A model generated the notes under the pieces. That model made no database searches. It saw nothing but the letters and a program-made list of their open reading frames with translations, and was not told the origin of the DNA. From positions 62,001-126,000 of the forward strand of contig JADLZK010008797.1 in the NCBI GenBank assembly GCA_015847255.1: a DNA stretch of 64,000 bases, written 5' to 3'. Positions 46,787 to 58,537 of the stretch are shown in pieces (within the stretch, counting starts at the first letter, position 1; each line of letters opens with the position of its first letter). This DNA is from Hyparrhenia diplandra. Taxonomy: Eukaryota > Streptophyta > Magnoliopsida > Poales > Poaceae. A program made the translations under genes and the position numbers.

Positions 46787-46901
46787 GAGGTGTTGGGGTT
46801 CATTATGTTCTCAACCAAGCAAACACACTTGTTTCTTGCCCTTTGCTAGATACTCATTCTTGAAGCCAAAGCTCCTTTTTGCGCCACACAAGACAAGCAG
46901 G

Positions 46902-47365
46902 ATGTCTTGCAACTGCGGATCAAGCTGCAAGTGCGGCTCAAACTGCACCTGCGGGTTAGTGACCATCACTCTATCTTGTTGCTTCAACAACCTTGTTCAG
47001 TTTACTTTTTTCCCCCTTTGCAAATCAAATGAATTTTATTTGTAGTTCATCATTTGCTGTTCAGTAATTTGGAGAATAGTTAGTTGTCGATCTGTACCTA
47101 TCCGTCTGAAGAACAATTTTCTAGTAGTAATTTGAAGGGTTAACAACAGCAACTGATTTTATTTGGCGGCGTTGACCTGATCTGATGCAGCAAGAAGTAC
47201 CCCGACCTGGAGGAGCAGAGCACCGCCGCTCAGGCCACCGTCGTCCTGGGCGTCGCCCCGGAGAAGCAGGCTGTGGGCGGCTTCGAGATGGCGGCGGAGT
47301 CCGGCGAGGCCGCCGAGGGCTGCAAGTGCGGTAACGGCTGCAAGTGCGACCCCTGCAACTGCTGA
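46902..47365 (+). CDS. Class I (type 1) metallothionein, 2 exons
   Basis: A small cytosolic Cys-rich protein that binds Cu/Zn and buffers metals. Exon 1 is 46902-46954 and exon 2 is 47191-47365, with a 236-bp intron (donor GTTAGT, acceptor GATGCAG). The product is 75 residues. The N-terminal Cys domain MSCNCGSSCKCGSNCTCG has six Cys as C-X-C pairs. A 40-residue spacer without Cys (KKYPDLEEQSTAAQ...) follows. The C-terminal domain GCKCGNGCKCDPCNC has six Cys. This CXC-spacer-CXC layout defines plant type 1 metallothioneins, and the intron position after the first domain is typical. No break is present. It is too small and split to stand out as a long frame. Confidence 0.96.
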
Positions 47366-48440
47366 TCATATCGACGACGACCACCGTACCATGGGGAAGA
47401 TGATATCCATGAGATGCATGCTGCTTATTGCTATCTTGTGCCGGCGACGCACGGTACTAGCTACGTACAAATCTGCTCTGTGTCCTGTGTGATCTATAAA
47501 CTGGTTGTTGAACAATAAGGACGAGCTACCTGGCTCGCCAGCATGCATAGATGCTTCTTCCCCCTTGTATGTGTGTCAGTGTGTGTGTGTGAGCTTTGCT
47601 ACCTCTCTGCAGCTTGGCTTCTTGTGTATGCTCATGTGTGTGGTGTGTGTACATGTTGGTCCGATCGTAGCATCGTTCCAGACTATGTATCATACATCTC
47701 TATGCATGATTGGTGATTAATATATGGTAAAACTGGTCTGCTTTGTCTAATATATATATGTGTTTTATTTACCTAACTGATTGAAACAGAGTTGTGGCCT
47801 GTTCATAGTCACCTACTAGAAGGATCAAAATATCTGCTGGAGGACAAGAACATATTTTCACTATGTCAAAAACAGAGTTTTGGCCTCTCTGCTATGTTGT
47901 TTTATCACATCTAGGTTTTTTTGCTTAATTCTTTTTTTTAAAAAGGGAATATTTCACTATCACCAAAATTCACTTCTTTCTTCAAATCTTCGGCGCGTGC
48001 AATATGGACTTGAGAGGAAAAACGTATGTTTGAGACGCCAGTTTGTACCATCCTAATTTCTCTCAAAACTTTGTACCATCCTATATATACGAATATAAAT
48101 CCAATATGTATCTTGGAGATAAAGAGGTAGGGCCAATATAATTCCATTCGCACAAAAAAAAGACAAATATTCTTGACAGCTATAGATATGCATGGAGTAA
48201 AAGGTGTTAGGTTTATTTCTACATACATCAGTCGGTGACATGAATTCTTTTTTATCAAAAACATGAGGGGTTTGATCCCCTACTGTGCTTTTATTTGCAA
48301 ACAAAATGGTATAAAAGGAGCCTAAAACAATAATCATGAAACAAATAAAGAAAAAGAATATAAGAAAGATTATACATAATAAGCTTCTAGCCATAAATCA
48401 ATTAATAAACTAGGGCAAACTTAGACTTCAGACTTGAAAA
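47366..48440. other. Metallothionein 3' UTR and intergenic sequence
   Basis: The 3' untranslated region has a TG-rich microsatellite at about 47568-47600 and 47634-47652. AT-rich DNA follows without a recognised gene. Confidence 0.5.
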
Positions 48441-48449
48441 TTGATTTGC

Positions 48450-48650
48450 ATCACTGCACCAAAGCTAGAATGTTCCTAAAGATAACATCATTTCTTATCG
48501 TCCAAAAATAGATCAGCACAGGGTGATGAAAATCTCCCTGAAAAAATGACAACCTCAGTTGATTTTTGAAGCTGTCAATGACATGAGGAAGATCAGCAGG
48601 GGATGACACAGAGAGGTTGAGGGTGTAGCCCAACATCTGCACTTCAGTAA
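48450..48650 (-). mobile_element. Possible L1-type LINE 3' fragment
   Basis: The minus strand reads ...VIDSFKNQLRLSFF...FWTIRNDVIFRNILALVQ. This resembles the C-terminal tail of grass L1-type LINE polyproteins (the W-x-I-R-N-D-x-I-F region). Only this piece is present, with a likely frameshift in the middle. Assignment rests on motif memory alone. Confidence 0.4.
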
Positions 48651-49728
48651 TAATAATAAATCATGAATAATAGATCGAGTCATGACGCCTGATAAAAAAG
48701 CCAGACAACTTTGCCCAATACCAACTCAAACAGGAGCGAGCTGTAACTCAACAAATGATGTATATAAAAAGAATCTGCACAACCAGAATTTTAATTTCTA
48801 AATGGAAACAGATTCACCCCCCGGTGTTTTAGTATTCAAATTTTAGTACAAACTTAAAAAAGCCCTATTATATGCCTCCTAGTTACTGTAACTAGTGACA
48901 ACCGTTTTGTTGCTACTTAAAAACACTAAGAGAATCCACCTTTTTACTACTTAAAAACACTAGAGGAATCCACAGTTGATTTTTGTAGTGCTGGGGCAGT
49001 TACAACAAATCCCATATTTGATACTTTCAAAGAAAACAGACGTGGGGGCATGTATGTCAGTGAGACATGGATGGCAAATTTAGGATTAAAGAAAAACGGT
49101 GACAAATATCTGTTGTCCCTTTCTTACTGTCCTCGGTACCACTGACAAAGGAGCCAATTTGACTAGCCTAAAAACTGAGATTCTTACTCCATGTTACAAC
49201 ACTATGGATATGACTATAGTAAACTGACAAGTAAAAGAGCTGCATCTCCCATGTACTCTGCTGTTCCAACGAAATTATGATATCAGTAGCTATGGCATCA
49301 TCGCAGCTCACTCAACTAAACTATTAAGCTGCATCGCCCATGTATGTCGTCATCAACGTTCAATGACTGCAACTCCTCCCTAACACCCAAGTAACTAAAA
49401 ACTGCACCAATGACACTTTGCTTCACCAATTTCATCTCTCTGAGAAAAGAAACCATGTTCTCTGCACTATACCTAAACTTCAGACCTTCGACACTGCAAT
49501 GGCAAAAACACATGTCAGAGTTACAAATATCAGCTCAAAATGGTTTGTTTACTCATTCAACATAGAACACGGCAAATATTCAAAGTAAAATCATTCATGT
49601 AAAAGCAAATAAATAAGTTCAGAACTTAGGCAAGCACGTCATCTTGTTCAGGGGAAATGTAGCGAAAGAATTCCAAAGTAGGCTCAAGACAACAAGTACC
49701 TGCTAATTCTGTACAAACTCGCTTTCGA
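48651..49728. other. Intergenic and 3' flank of the MUSTANG gene
   Basis: No gene was recognised. A near-duplicate CCTTTTTACTACTTAAAAAC / TTGCTACTTAAAAACACTA pair lies at about 48910-48972. A 65-codon minus-strand frame at 49316-49513 has no known motif. Confidence 0.35.
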
Positions 49729-52700
49729 CTAGAACTGAACTTCACATGTTGCCTTATTGTGTCCTGTTTGTTTGCACCTGCTACAGAGTCGTATGAGAGT
49801 GCTTATCTTGTTGGGGTCAGACCGCTTCCTCCTCGGTTTATCTGATGAGCGCTGCTTGGGAGGCAGTGGGAGTAGATTCGCGCCAGCACTAAAATCAACA
49901 CTATCCATGTCAGGTATTGGGAAGATTATTCCTGAGTATGTCAGATGGTAGCTTTCCATTCTAAAGAACTTTGGGCAGTAGTCATAGAAAGAGCGTCTAA
50001 GCCTGTTGAACACGGCAATGGCATGCATACAAGGGAGACCGGAGAGTTGCCACCGCCGGCAGGTGCATTCCCAATTTCCAATATTAACTACAAATATTGC
50101 ATTGCCCCTCACTTCAAACACAGTCTCGGAGGAACACAGCACAGTCATTTTACCAGCCTTCAGCATCTCATCCTGAACTTTGCATTCCATAGTAGGTGTT
50201 AAAGGACCTTCCCACGCCTTGCAAGCTTCAAGCCTTGATTCTATTACTTCCTTAATCTTCGTTCTCAGTGAGTCTACCATCAGCACTATGGAACTCTCCT
50301 TCTTGGTTGGTATCCAGTTATCAAAAGCATCAGCAATGTTCAAGGAGAAATGATCATACCGGCAGCCTCGGAAAACAGCATCTGACCAATGCTCTGGCTT
50401 GCTCGCAATGATCCAGTCAGCAGCTTCACTGGATATATTCCTTATGCTCTCAATGGATGCATTAAAATCCTCGATGCTGCATGCTTGGGCTGCACGAGTT
50501 AAATCCTCAACCATCCACTCCCTTATTTGTTGTGACCATGGTCCCTTCCTCAGCTCTCCTCTAAATTCCTCAATGATATGATGCAAGCAGAAGGCATGTT
50601 CGCCATCCTCAAACACGTGAGAAACAGCAGCATCCAGACCCATTTGTCCATTGGACAAGAATGTCATGCCATTGCAAGGGTAGTTGTGGGTTTGGAGAGC
50701 TATTTTCAGATGCATTAAGAACCAACCCCAGCTATCATAACTTTCATCTTCAACCACATTAAATGCCAACGGAAAGACATCATCATCTGCATCAACGGCA
50801 GCAGCCACAAGCAACTTGTACTCATTCGATTTGCTTTCAGTGGGACCTTGTCCAGAAATAAGAGGGGCCTGCACCCATTTACAAAGCCATGCAAACAAGC
50901 ATGGAATGCAATAAAAAAAGCGGCGGGATCTCATATCCACCTCCGGAGACAGCACACTTATACTTCCTGGGTTGGTCTCCTCAAGCCTCTGACAATACCA
51001 GGGTAACTGATCGCTAATCTCCCTGATAGCATGATAAATCTCTTTCTGTGCTACTTCTTTTTGCCTCGCCAAACCTGTGAATATGTTAGTGTAATTCCGT
51101 ATTCTTCAAATAATTCCTTTACAAGTTCCTTTGGCTTAAAGTTTTTGTTAATATTCAGCTTCTCCTTAATGATAGTAATCAACCACTGTCTTGTTGCTCG
51201 ACGCTGACCCTCTCCATGTCCTCCACCACAAGTATGTTCATTTGTCATTCTCTTGATAGCAAATTTCTTGCTACGAGATGATTCAGATGCATGCAACCGC
51301 CAGGTGCAGCCTCCTTCTGCAGCACATTTTACAGTGACACGAGTGGTTTCATTTTTTATGAACCGGTACACAAATCCTTTTCCCAATAGCATACTTGCAC
51401 AACTGAGCACGGAAATCTTTCACATTATCAAATTCTTGACCAACTCCTTTGATAATGTCATCCCACAATACAATAGGATTGTTAGGTCCCTGAGGATCCA
51501 TGACCTCAGAACAAACATATGGATTGAATGCATCATCAAACAGACTAACTGCTTCACTGCAATAAAAAAAAAATATATAAAAAACTGTAAAAAACACAAT
51601 CCTTTATAGCAAACAATATGGAGAGAAAGATATGAATGTGTAACAATTAACCTGGGGATATTATCAACGAGAGCAAGCTTTTGCTGATCGAGAATATCTG
51701 ATGTGAAGGAAGCGCCTCCAGCTGTGGTAGTAAATGCGATGTCATTCCCAAATTCCAACTGTAAAACCCTAGTTTTGAGAAAGCAGGAAACGGTAACTGG
51801 GAGTGGACAATGTAGTAAAAAAAACAGAACCATTGACTAATGAACAAAGTAAACAATAGGACTCAATAGTACAATAGGATATCAAACAGAACTGCAAAAT
51901 AGACATTCAAGATGAACTAGACCACATGTCCTCTGGCAACTTTTTTTTATTATACTAGATATGGACCGTAGTCCATAAAAGTGAAGCTATTCCTTGAAAT
52001 GAAGAAACAACTTCAACAGCTGGCAGTAAGTAGAAAAAATTTTATATAGCTAAAATTCAGGATCACAAAGCGCATGCAACCAGTTGATGGAATCGTTGGC
52101 TTTGGTATGGACTGGTTCATGGTAAGGGTCAGAGGACCAGAGTAAAGGCTTATCTCTAACATTGAACTTGATACCTCTCATCATGAGACTCGGCTAGCAC
52201 TTACTTTTTATTTCTTTGCTTGAACCCAGTAGGAGATTATGTTTTTTATGTTTTCATATGTAGAGAAGTTTTTTAACACTATGTAACAACCTAACAGAAT
52301 GCATGGATATGCAGATAAAACACAAATGTAGGAACTAACTTCAGTTAATTCATAGCATCAACAGATGCATTTTTCTCAGCATTTAGATCGAAAGCAGTTT
52401 ATTCTGCATAACATCTCAGAGCAAAGAAGGCATGCAAAGATTAAGTGATTGTGTGTATATTGATCCTGCACCTGTTGTCTTCATTTTCAGTAATAACTGA
52501 AATTGGTTGTCTCACATTATCTGTGATAGCCTGAACAACATTGTCAAGAGTGCTGGTAGCTGGATTGCTGCTTCTGATTACCCTAGAAAGGGATAGCATT
52601 CATTGTGATGCTTATAAGAGGATGGGGATGTAGATAATGTTGAGAAAAAAAAAAGCCAAGTCATACCACGTACCTGTTTTTCAAAGTGGGTCTTTTCCTT

Positions 52701-53175
52701 TTGTCGCCACTAGCAACAGGGCCAGATGTAGCTCCAGAATGTGTTACAATACAGCTGATTGTCCAGCATGAGACAAAACAATCCATCACCTCATGATGTC
52801 CTTGATGTTATGCGAAGTATAAAAGGTTACACAAAAATGGTAGAGCAAGACATACCTGTTCTCTTTTATGCTTATCAGAAAAACATCCACATGTGCAGAA
52901 TTGGCAGCAAACTCAACCATCCTTTGCAAATCCCGGTCACATGATATTGTGATGAGTGTTTTCATATTATTGGGAAGAAAGTACTTGAGTGACATGTCAG
53001 TGGCATCAACATGGAACACCTTGCACAGCTCATCCTTGAAGCCCTCCAGCAACGAATCACAAGTGACATCAACAGCATGCGCTTCTCCACCTCTGTATAT
53101 CAGATTGCCACTGGGGCCAGAAGTGAACTCCCCGCCGTACTGGCAAATGGCTACCACAGTAGCCCCATCCACCAT
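49729..53175 (-). CDS. MUSTANG-type domesticated MULE transposase with PB1 domain
   Basis: This is a plant MUSTANG (MUG) family protein, Mutator transposase-derived host genes; the PB1-containing layout fits the B-type subgroup. Five coding exons with consistent phases are 52856-53175, 52674-52754, 52472-52582, 51652-51768 and 49729-51556. Domains in order: PB1 (exon 1; YGGEFTSGPSGNLIYRGG, then ITISCDRDLQRMVEF); MuDR DNA-binding region (CTWRLHASESSRSKKFAIKR, NEHTC); MULE core (FPLAFNVVEDESYDSWGWFL, AFCLHHIIEEFRGELRKG); SWIM zinc finger (WECTCRRWQLSGLPCMHAIA); and a C-terminal CCHC knuckle CSRCKQTGHNKATC. The last exon is broken by single-base changes in homopolymers: an extra A near 51384, a shift in an A5 run near 51060, and an extra T near 50921 compensated near 50825. 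So the reading frame as given is not continuous. Whether these are real or assembly errors is unresolved. The usual second catalytic Asp is Asn (LSNGQMGL). Confidence 0.85.
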
Positions 53176-53201
53176 GATCCCTTTGTTACTGCTTCAATCT
53201 G

Positions 53202-54470
53202 TATAAAAGGCACAACAGTTTAGAAAAGCAAAGGGAAATTCATCTCTGTCTATGGATTGCACTGAATCGAATAATATGCAGTCAGCAAGTAACATCAGAA
53301 GAACAGCATATGGAAGACAGGCATGTAGGTTGAACTGCACATGACATTTCAGATAAATCTAGCAGATGGGAAGCAAACTAACAGACATATCACCACCCCA
53401 AAGAAAAAGATGGAACGAAATCTAAAAAGACCTTTATTATGTATATTACAAAAAGATCTCCTGGTTGAGTGAGAGTGACGCATAATCAAAAAGTTTGGAA
53501 CTTTGGAGCTGTAACGTCATCCTCCCACTGAACTTTCAGTAGACACAGAAGGTGAATGACTTCACTATTGACAACAATTTTGTCGATTTGAGCAGTCAAC
53601 AGTATAATAAGAAAAAGCTGGAACGAAATTAAAAGACCTTTATGTGAATTACAAAAGACCATGAAACTAAGTTGATGGATTCATAATCAAAAAGTTTGGA
53701 ACTTTGTGTGTGATAGTCATCCTCCCACTGAACTTTCAGTAACACAGAAGGTGAATGGCTTCACCATTGACAAACAAATTTGTCAATTTGAGCAGTCAAC
53801 AGTATAATAATGTAAGCTACGAATTAGAAGCCTGCACGAATTAAAAGACCATGAAACTAACTTGATGGATTCAATTCGCCTATGTGGCTGCGTGTCTGTG
53901 TGTGATATTCAGGAGGAAAACATGGGGCGCAGTGCCATTCACTCCAAATCGCGGGTCCGCTATGACAACAGACAGCAAAAGCAAAGTTGGGTACTGAAAA
54001 AGAAAGGGGTCAAGATGGAAAATTTTGTTCAAGAATCCCCCGCCATTTGCACAAATCACATTACGAGTGAGTGCGAGACAAAGAAGAACAGCAGCCGCCG
54101 CTAAATAACCAACGACGGGGGCAGCCGGAAAAAAAAGGGGAAACGTGGTCAGAATGAAGAGGCGCTGAATTCACTTAAACCCCCAAATTTTACGGAAAAT
54201 AAACTGCGCCGGCGCGGCGTGAACCCGGCGAAGCTGAAGAACCACTAAAACGAAAGCAAGCAAGGGTTCGATTGAGAACGGAACCGAGCCCTGACTTCGC
54301 GCGCAGATTAAGGAACGCACGTATCGAATCTAAGCAAGCAAGGGGTTTGGGAGGCATACCAGCACACGGAGGAGGAGGAGGAGACACCAGTCGCCGCCCC
54401 CAGCTGGACCGGACGGGGAGAGGAGGCGGGCGCCGGCGGCGGCGCAGGGGCAGGCAGGAGGACGAAGGGG
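53202..54470 (-). other. Probable 5' leader exon and intron of the MUSTANG gene
   Basis: An acceptor TTTTATACAG lies at about 53203-53212, upstream of the ATG. A good donor (GTGCTG followed by GTATGC) lies near 54357-54358. This suggests a non-coding, GC-rich first exon from roughly 54358 to 54470 and a 1.15-kb leader intron. Inferred from splice motifs only; the transcription start is unknown. Confidence 0.45.
53403..53866. repeat. About 205-bp tandem duplication in the leader intron
   Basis: Copy 1 (about 53403-53610) and copy 2 (about 53611-53810) share TCATAATCAAAAAGTTTGGA, ATCCTCCCACTGAACTTTCA and TTTGAGCAGTCAACAGTATA. A partial third copy (TTAAAAGACCATGAAACTAA) follows to about 53866. 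Confidence 0.9.
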
Positions 54471-54594
54471 ATCGGTTTGTTAGGGCTGCGGATGTGAGGG
54501 GTATTTTTGATATTTTTAGGGAAAACTTGGCCGGTTGTTTTTACAAGTTTGCCATCGCGTTGCCGTGAAGGACCCTGCTCATTCTTCAAGTCTC

Positions 54595-54867
54595 GGGTGT
54601 GTTTAGATCCCAAATTCCACTATGAAAAGAAGATTTCCCATCACATCCAGTTGGCACGCAAGAACATATATATGAAAGATCGAAATATAGGTAAAAAATT
54701 AAAATAATTACACAGTTTAGATGTACATTGCGAAAAGCGATTCTTTTGAGCCTAATTACGCCATAATAGGATAATATTTACCACTAACAAACGAAAGCGT
54801 CTGCTACATTATGCGATGTCACATCCATTCAAAATTTTGCACCAACTTCGGTGATCTAAACACACCC
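54595..54867. mobile_element. MITE with GGGTGTGTTTAGATC ends
   Basis: The termini GGGTGTGTTTAGATC and the inverse GATCTAAACACACCC are perfect inverted repeats over 15 bp. The 273-bp interior contains TTTTGAGCCTAATTACG, typical of a widespread grass MITE family. The target duplication is unclear (CTC / CAT), so Tourist versus hAT affiliation is open. Confidence 0.82.
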
Positions 54868-55056
54868 CATCTGATATATTGCACGCCAGGTCTTTTTTTA
54901 TTATTATTATTTTCAACCCTCAGCAAATCTTTTTACGCCTAACCAGCAAAAAAACTATCTATATATATATACTTACGAATAAAAAGAAAATTTCAGTCCC
55001 GCCTCTTTTTTCACCTTTTTTTACGCCACCGTTTTCCACGTACGGTTTTCTGCCCG

Positions 55057-55924
55057 TCCTTTGGGCATTCGGTAAAAACGAAAAAAATTCGGTTCGGTTC
55101 GGTTCGGTTAAAAATAATTCGGTTTTCAAAAATCAAAACCGTCGGTTTGGCAAATTTCTAGAAAAAGCGAAATCGATTCGGTTTTTAATTTCGGTTTTTC
55201 GGTTAAAACTGAAAAACCGAGCAGTGGGCGGATGGATTAAAAAAAACGCGCACACATCCGCCAAAGCGCGCGCACTCATCCGCCCGGCGCGTCGTCGGGG
55301 ACCCGCCCCGCCGCTCCCTTCAGCGCCCGGTGGCGCCGCCCGGCGTCGCTTCACGCCGCCCGGCTCGCGCAGCGGCTCGCTCATTGGGGGCGCGTCGCTC
55401 GCTTGCGGCGGGGACGCGCAGCGTCGCCCCGCGCGCCCCTTTGCGCGCTGCCGCTTCGGGCGCCTTCTTGGCCCGTTCGATCCCACCGCCCAGCGTTACC
55501 GCCGCCGCCCCTTTCGCGCCCTTGGCAAGGGCCGAAACGCCGCCGCCGCCGCCAAGAGCAAGAGGATAGGGTTTTGGTTCCCGTGAATCGGTGTGAGAGG
55601 GTGGGCTGAGAGGTGCTGCGGGAGGACCGGGTCGACCGGAGGAGTCCGGGGAGAGGGTGGTGGGATTGTGGGCTGGATGGGAGTAATTGGGCCACGGTGG
55701 TGGGCTGCGACCGGGTGTGGGACAAGAGAAGCTGGTGCTTTGCTTGTGTTCGGTTTTACATCCGTAGATCGGTTCCTGTAACTCTAAAACCGAGCCGAAC
55801 ACCGAACACCGAACTTTGCCAAACCAAAAACCGACACCGAACCGAAAAACCGAAAAACCGACATTTCGGTTCGGTTTCGGTTTGATTCGGTGATCGGTTT
55901 TCGGTGAAAATGTGCCCAGGCTGA
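55057..55924. mobile_element. hAT-type element A with GC-rich cargo
   Basis: The right end CCCAGGCTGA is identical to that of element B at 61740. The left end TCCTTTGGGCATTCGG is a slightly deleted form of the inverse. Flanking CTGCCCG (55050-55056) and CTGCCCCG (55925-55932) look like an 8-bp target duplication in which one C was lost. Both arms are arrays of TTCGGTTCGG / CCGAACCGAA motifs. The centre (55230-55760) is GC-rich with open frames on both strands and no transposase. None of those frames shows a recognised domain. Confidence 0.72.
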
Positions 55925-56450
55925 CTGCCCCGAGTGAAATTTCCGTCCACATACGGTTTCCTGGCCCGAGTCCTGATAGAAATTTCCGTCGTTCGTCGTC
56001 CAGCCTTCCCGTCAGTCCGACGTCAATACGAGTCCTGGCGTTGTTCACGTGAATAAAAAAATTCGCCAGTCCGACACTCCTTCCCGTCAGCGCACACGAG
56101 CCAGTAACTTTCCCCAGGGACGGAGCTCGCGCGAGTCCCGGCTGCAGACGCTCGGCCCCACCCCTCTCACGCAGCAGTGCGGTGCGGTGGCGTCGCCCAT
56201 CCGCCTCGGGCTCCCGGTGGCCATCGCTCGGCGCCCGGCGACCGGTGCTCGCCATCCACGGCCCCGCCCCCTCCACCACCGCGGTGGTGCAGCGGCTTGT
56301 CACACCGCGCCCATCCGTCTCGGCCTCCCGGCTGTCTGGCAGAGGGGGCGTTCCTACCCCAGGAGCGGTAGACGGCAAGGAACCTGGAGCGGTAGACGGC
56401 CAGCCCGAAGTCGAGTTGAAAGTAGAAAAACGGTAATGATCTCGCCGGAC
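55925..56450. other. GC-rich stretch, no recognised gene
   Basis: Overlapping frames (for example 56049-56543 plus) are Arg/Pro/Ala-rich without a domain. A direct repeat GGAGCGGTAGACGGC occurs at 56361 and 56387. Nature unknown; possibly the remains of another element. Confidence 0.25.
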
Positions 56451-57745
56451 ATGTACAAGTACAAGCAAGGTCTGCTTCCTGCTGTTGTTACTCCAGTTTT
56501 CTTCAACGTGCTATTTCTCCCTTTTCTCCTTTACATTGTATAAGTATGAAAAATATTTAATGTCCTTGATTTCTTCTTATGGTATTCACATACTAAGAAG
56601 AGTAATATAGAGAGTGTCACTGAAGTTATATCAGAAAATAATGGTTATAGAAAGGAATGGACAGTAAATTATGTGTAGTAGTAGGTCAGCTGCAGCATTG
56701 CTTGTGTAACCACCCTTTTTTTCTGTGTAGTGACTATTCTTTGTCAGATCCTTTGAAATAAAATAGGTTATTGCCCTTCTGTTTCTGAAGTTACCTGCAA
56801 TTAAAATTTTAGTTATGTGATTTTCTCTAAAATCCGAACATGAAACCTCAAAATCAAATTACAATAAGAGGTAGAGCACTTAGTATCTAGACGGTATGGA
56901 ATTTGATTCAAAGACATACTGGAACATATTTCAACTTTGACTGGAAAGAACTTTCAACCGAGCCCATGTTGTATGAGTTAATGATGTGTCCAACTATGGA
57001 GTCTAATTTAAAACAAATTGATATACAAGACTTACATATCTTGGTAGGATGAAATTCGATTCCAAGACTTACAATAGATAACACGACCAGTACATAAATC
57101 TCAAAAGCGCAAGTCATTCATGTAACTGTTCAGCAAAGTTATGCGTCCCGGTGCAGCAACGCGACGGGCATGTTTTTGCTAGTAATTATAAATATGATAA
57201 ATAAAAGACAGGGATGATATTTTGGCACGTTTTTATTGCTTATTCAAGAAACTAGTCTTCCATGGGAAGACAATAATTATGAGATATCTAAAAAATGATT
57301 CTTTGAGAAAAATTCTAGGATTTTGTCATTTAAGTGATTTTTAGTCATGGACTTAGAAGGGACGAGGTTGGATCGACCTGAAATCACTTTGAAGACCCAA
57401 GCTCAACCAACATCTATGATTTCCATAAAAAAACTTTCAAAAGGCACCCAATTTGATGCTTAAACCCATGTAAATCTAAAGAGGAATGAATAAAGAAGAG
57501 AATGTAATATCAAGGAAAAGGATACACTGAACCATAAATAAATACTATTTTATCGTTTTCCTCAAAAGTTATTTGCATTCTGAAAAATGTTATAATACTT
57601 TTAACACAGAATGTATCAAAAAAAATCGCCAAATTAAGATAATACTACTTTCCTTGAAAACCAAGAAAATATATATTTTACAATAATCATTGGAATAAAT
57701 AAAATCACTTCTAACTCGCAAAGCAACGGCAACTCGTTAGATTCT
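56451..57745. other. AT-rich intergenic sequence, no gene
   Basis: I see no coding frame, RNA gene or complete transposon. Around 57150-57180 the text GCAACGCGACGGGCATG resembles the edge of a dispersed grass repeat. Confidence 0.3.
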
Positions 57746-57753
57746 CTGTCATG

Positions 57754-58222
57754 TGTCGGAATTGGGCCATTTCGGGGACAGGCTAGGAGGACCCAAAGCG
57801 GCCGCGACCGCCCACAAAGGGGCGGCCCCCCACGGCCGCCCGCCTCCGTCTTCTCCGCCTCTAAATCTGCTTCGCCGTCATCAAGTTAGGATTATTTTAG
57901 GACTTTTTGTGTGAAAAGGGGATATTCCAATCATATAAGGAAGGCCCTTATTAGGAAATAAATAAATATTGTTTGTAAAAGGTATACCAATCATATAAGA
58001 AAACCTTATAAGAGATTGCTTAGATTACAAGTCTCACTACCGGGCTATATAAACAAGGGTTTGTAATCTCTTTGAGGATAAGCAAGCAATAAAAATATAG
58101 TTTGTGTCTCTCTCTCGCCCCACCCGCCGCCGCCGCCGACCGCCGCCCACCGCCAAGATGCGATGCCGCCGTCGCCGCCCCCCTACGCCGCCGCCCCGCG
58201 AAGGAAGCTCGTAGGTGATGTG
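57754..58222 (+). mobile_element. Candidate solo LTR
   Basis: The segment begins TGTCGGAATTGG and ends near GATGTGTCA. It contains an LTR-like promoter and poly(A) region: CTATATAAACAAGGG (58046) followed by GATAAGCAAGCAATAAAAAT (58077). No internal retroelement domains and no second LTR are present. Boundaries are uncertain and the family is unknown. Confidence 0.4.
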
Positions 58223-58302
58223 TCAAAAACCGCCCAATCTAGCGGTTTGTGGCATTCTCCTACTATCTATCTCACGTGCTTGGTAAAAAGGATCTTCTAA
58301 GA

Positions 58303-58455
58303 CCATGTTTGGTTTAAAAAGTCCCAGATCCAGGGACTTTTAAAAAAGTCCCTCCAAAAGAGTCTTTTAGGGCCTAATAGAAGAAAAATTCTTCCCTGTT
58401 TAGTTTCTAGGGGCTAATTTTTAGTCCCACGGACTAAAAAAGCAACCCATAACTT
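58303..58455. mobile_element. hAT-like MITE, diverged
   Basis: It starts CATGTTTGGTTTAAAAAGTC and contains AAAGAGTCTTTTAGGGCCTA and TTAGTCCCACGGACTAAA. It matches in style the elements at 62130 and 62477 (TTTGGTTCCTAGGGACTA ends). Its right end is eroded. Confidence 0.55.
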
Positions 58456-58537
58456 TGGCGTCAACAATACTGTAGCATATACGCCGAGCTTTAATTGCAC
58501 CCATGCATCTTTCTCATTATTAGTTATTAAAATTCAG

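Noticed and set aside
54879..55586. 235-codon plus-strand frame
   Set aside because: It runs from AT-rich intergenic DNA across the hAT element A arm into its GC-rich cargo, so it crosses a transposon boundary and cannot be one gene.
55320..56468. 382-codon minus-strand frame
   Set aside because: It crosses the right end and target duplication of hAT element A; composition is GC-driven and there is no domain.
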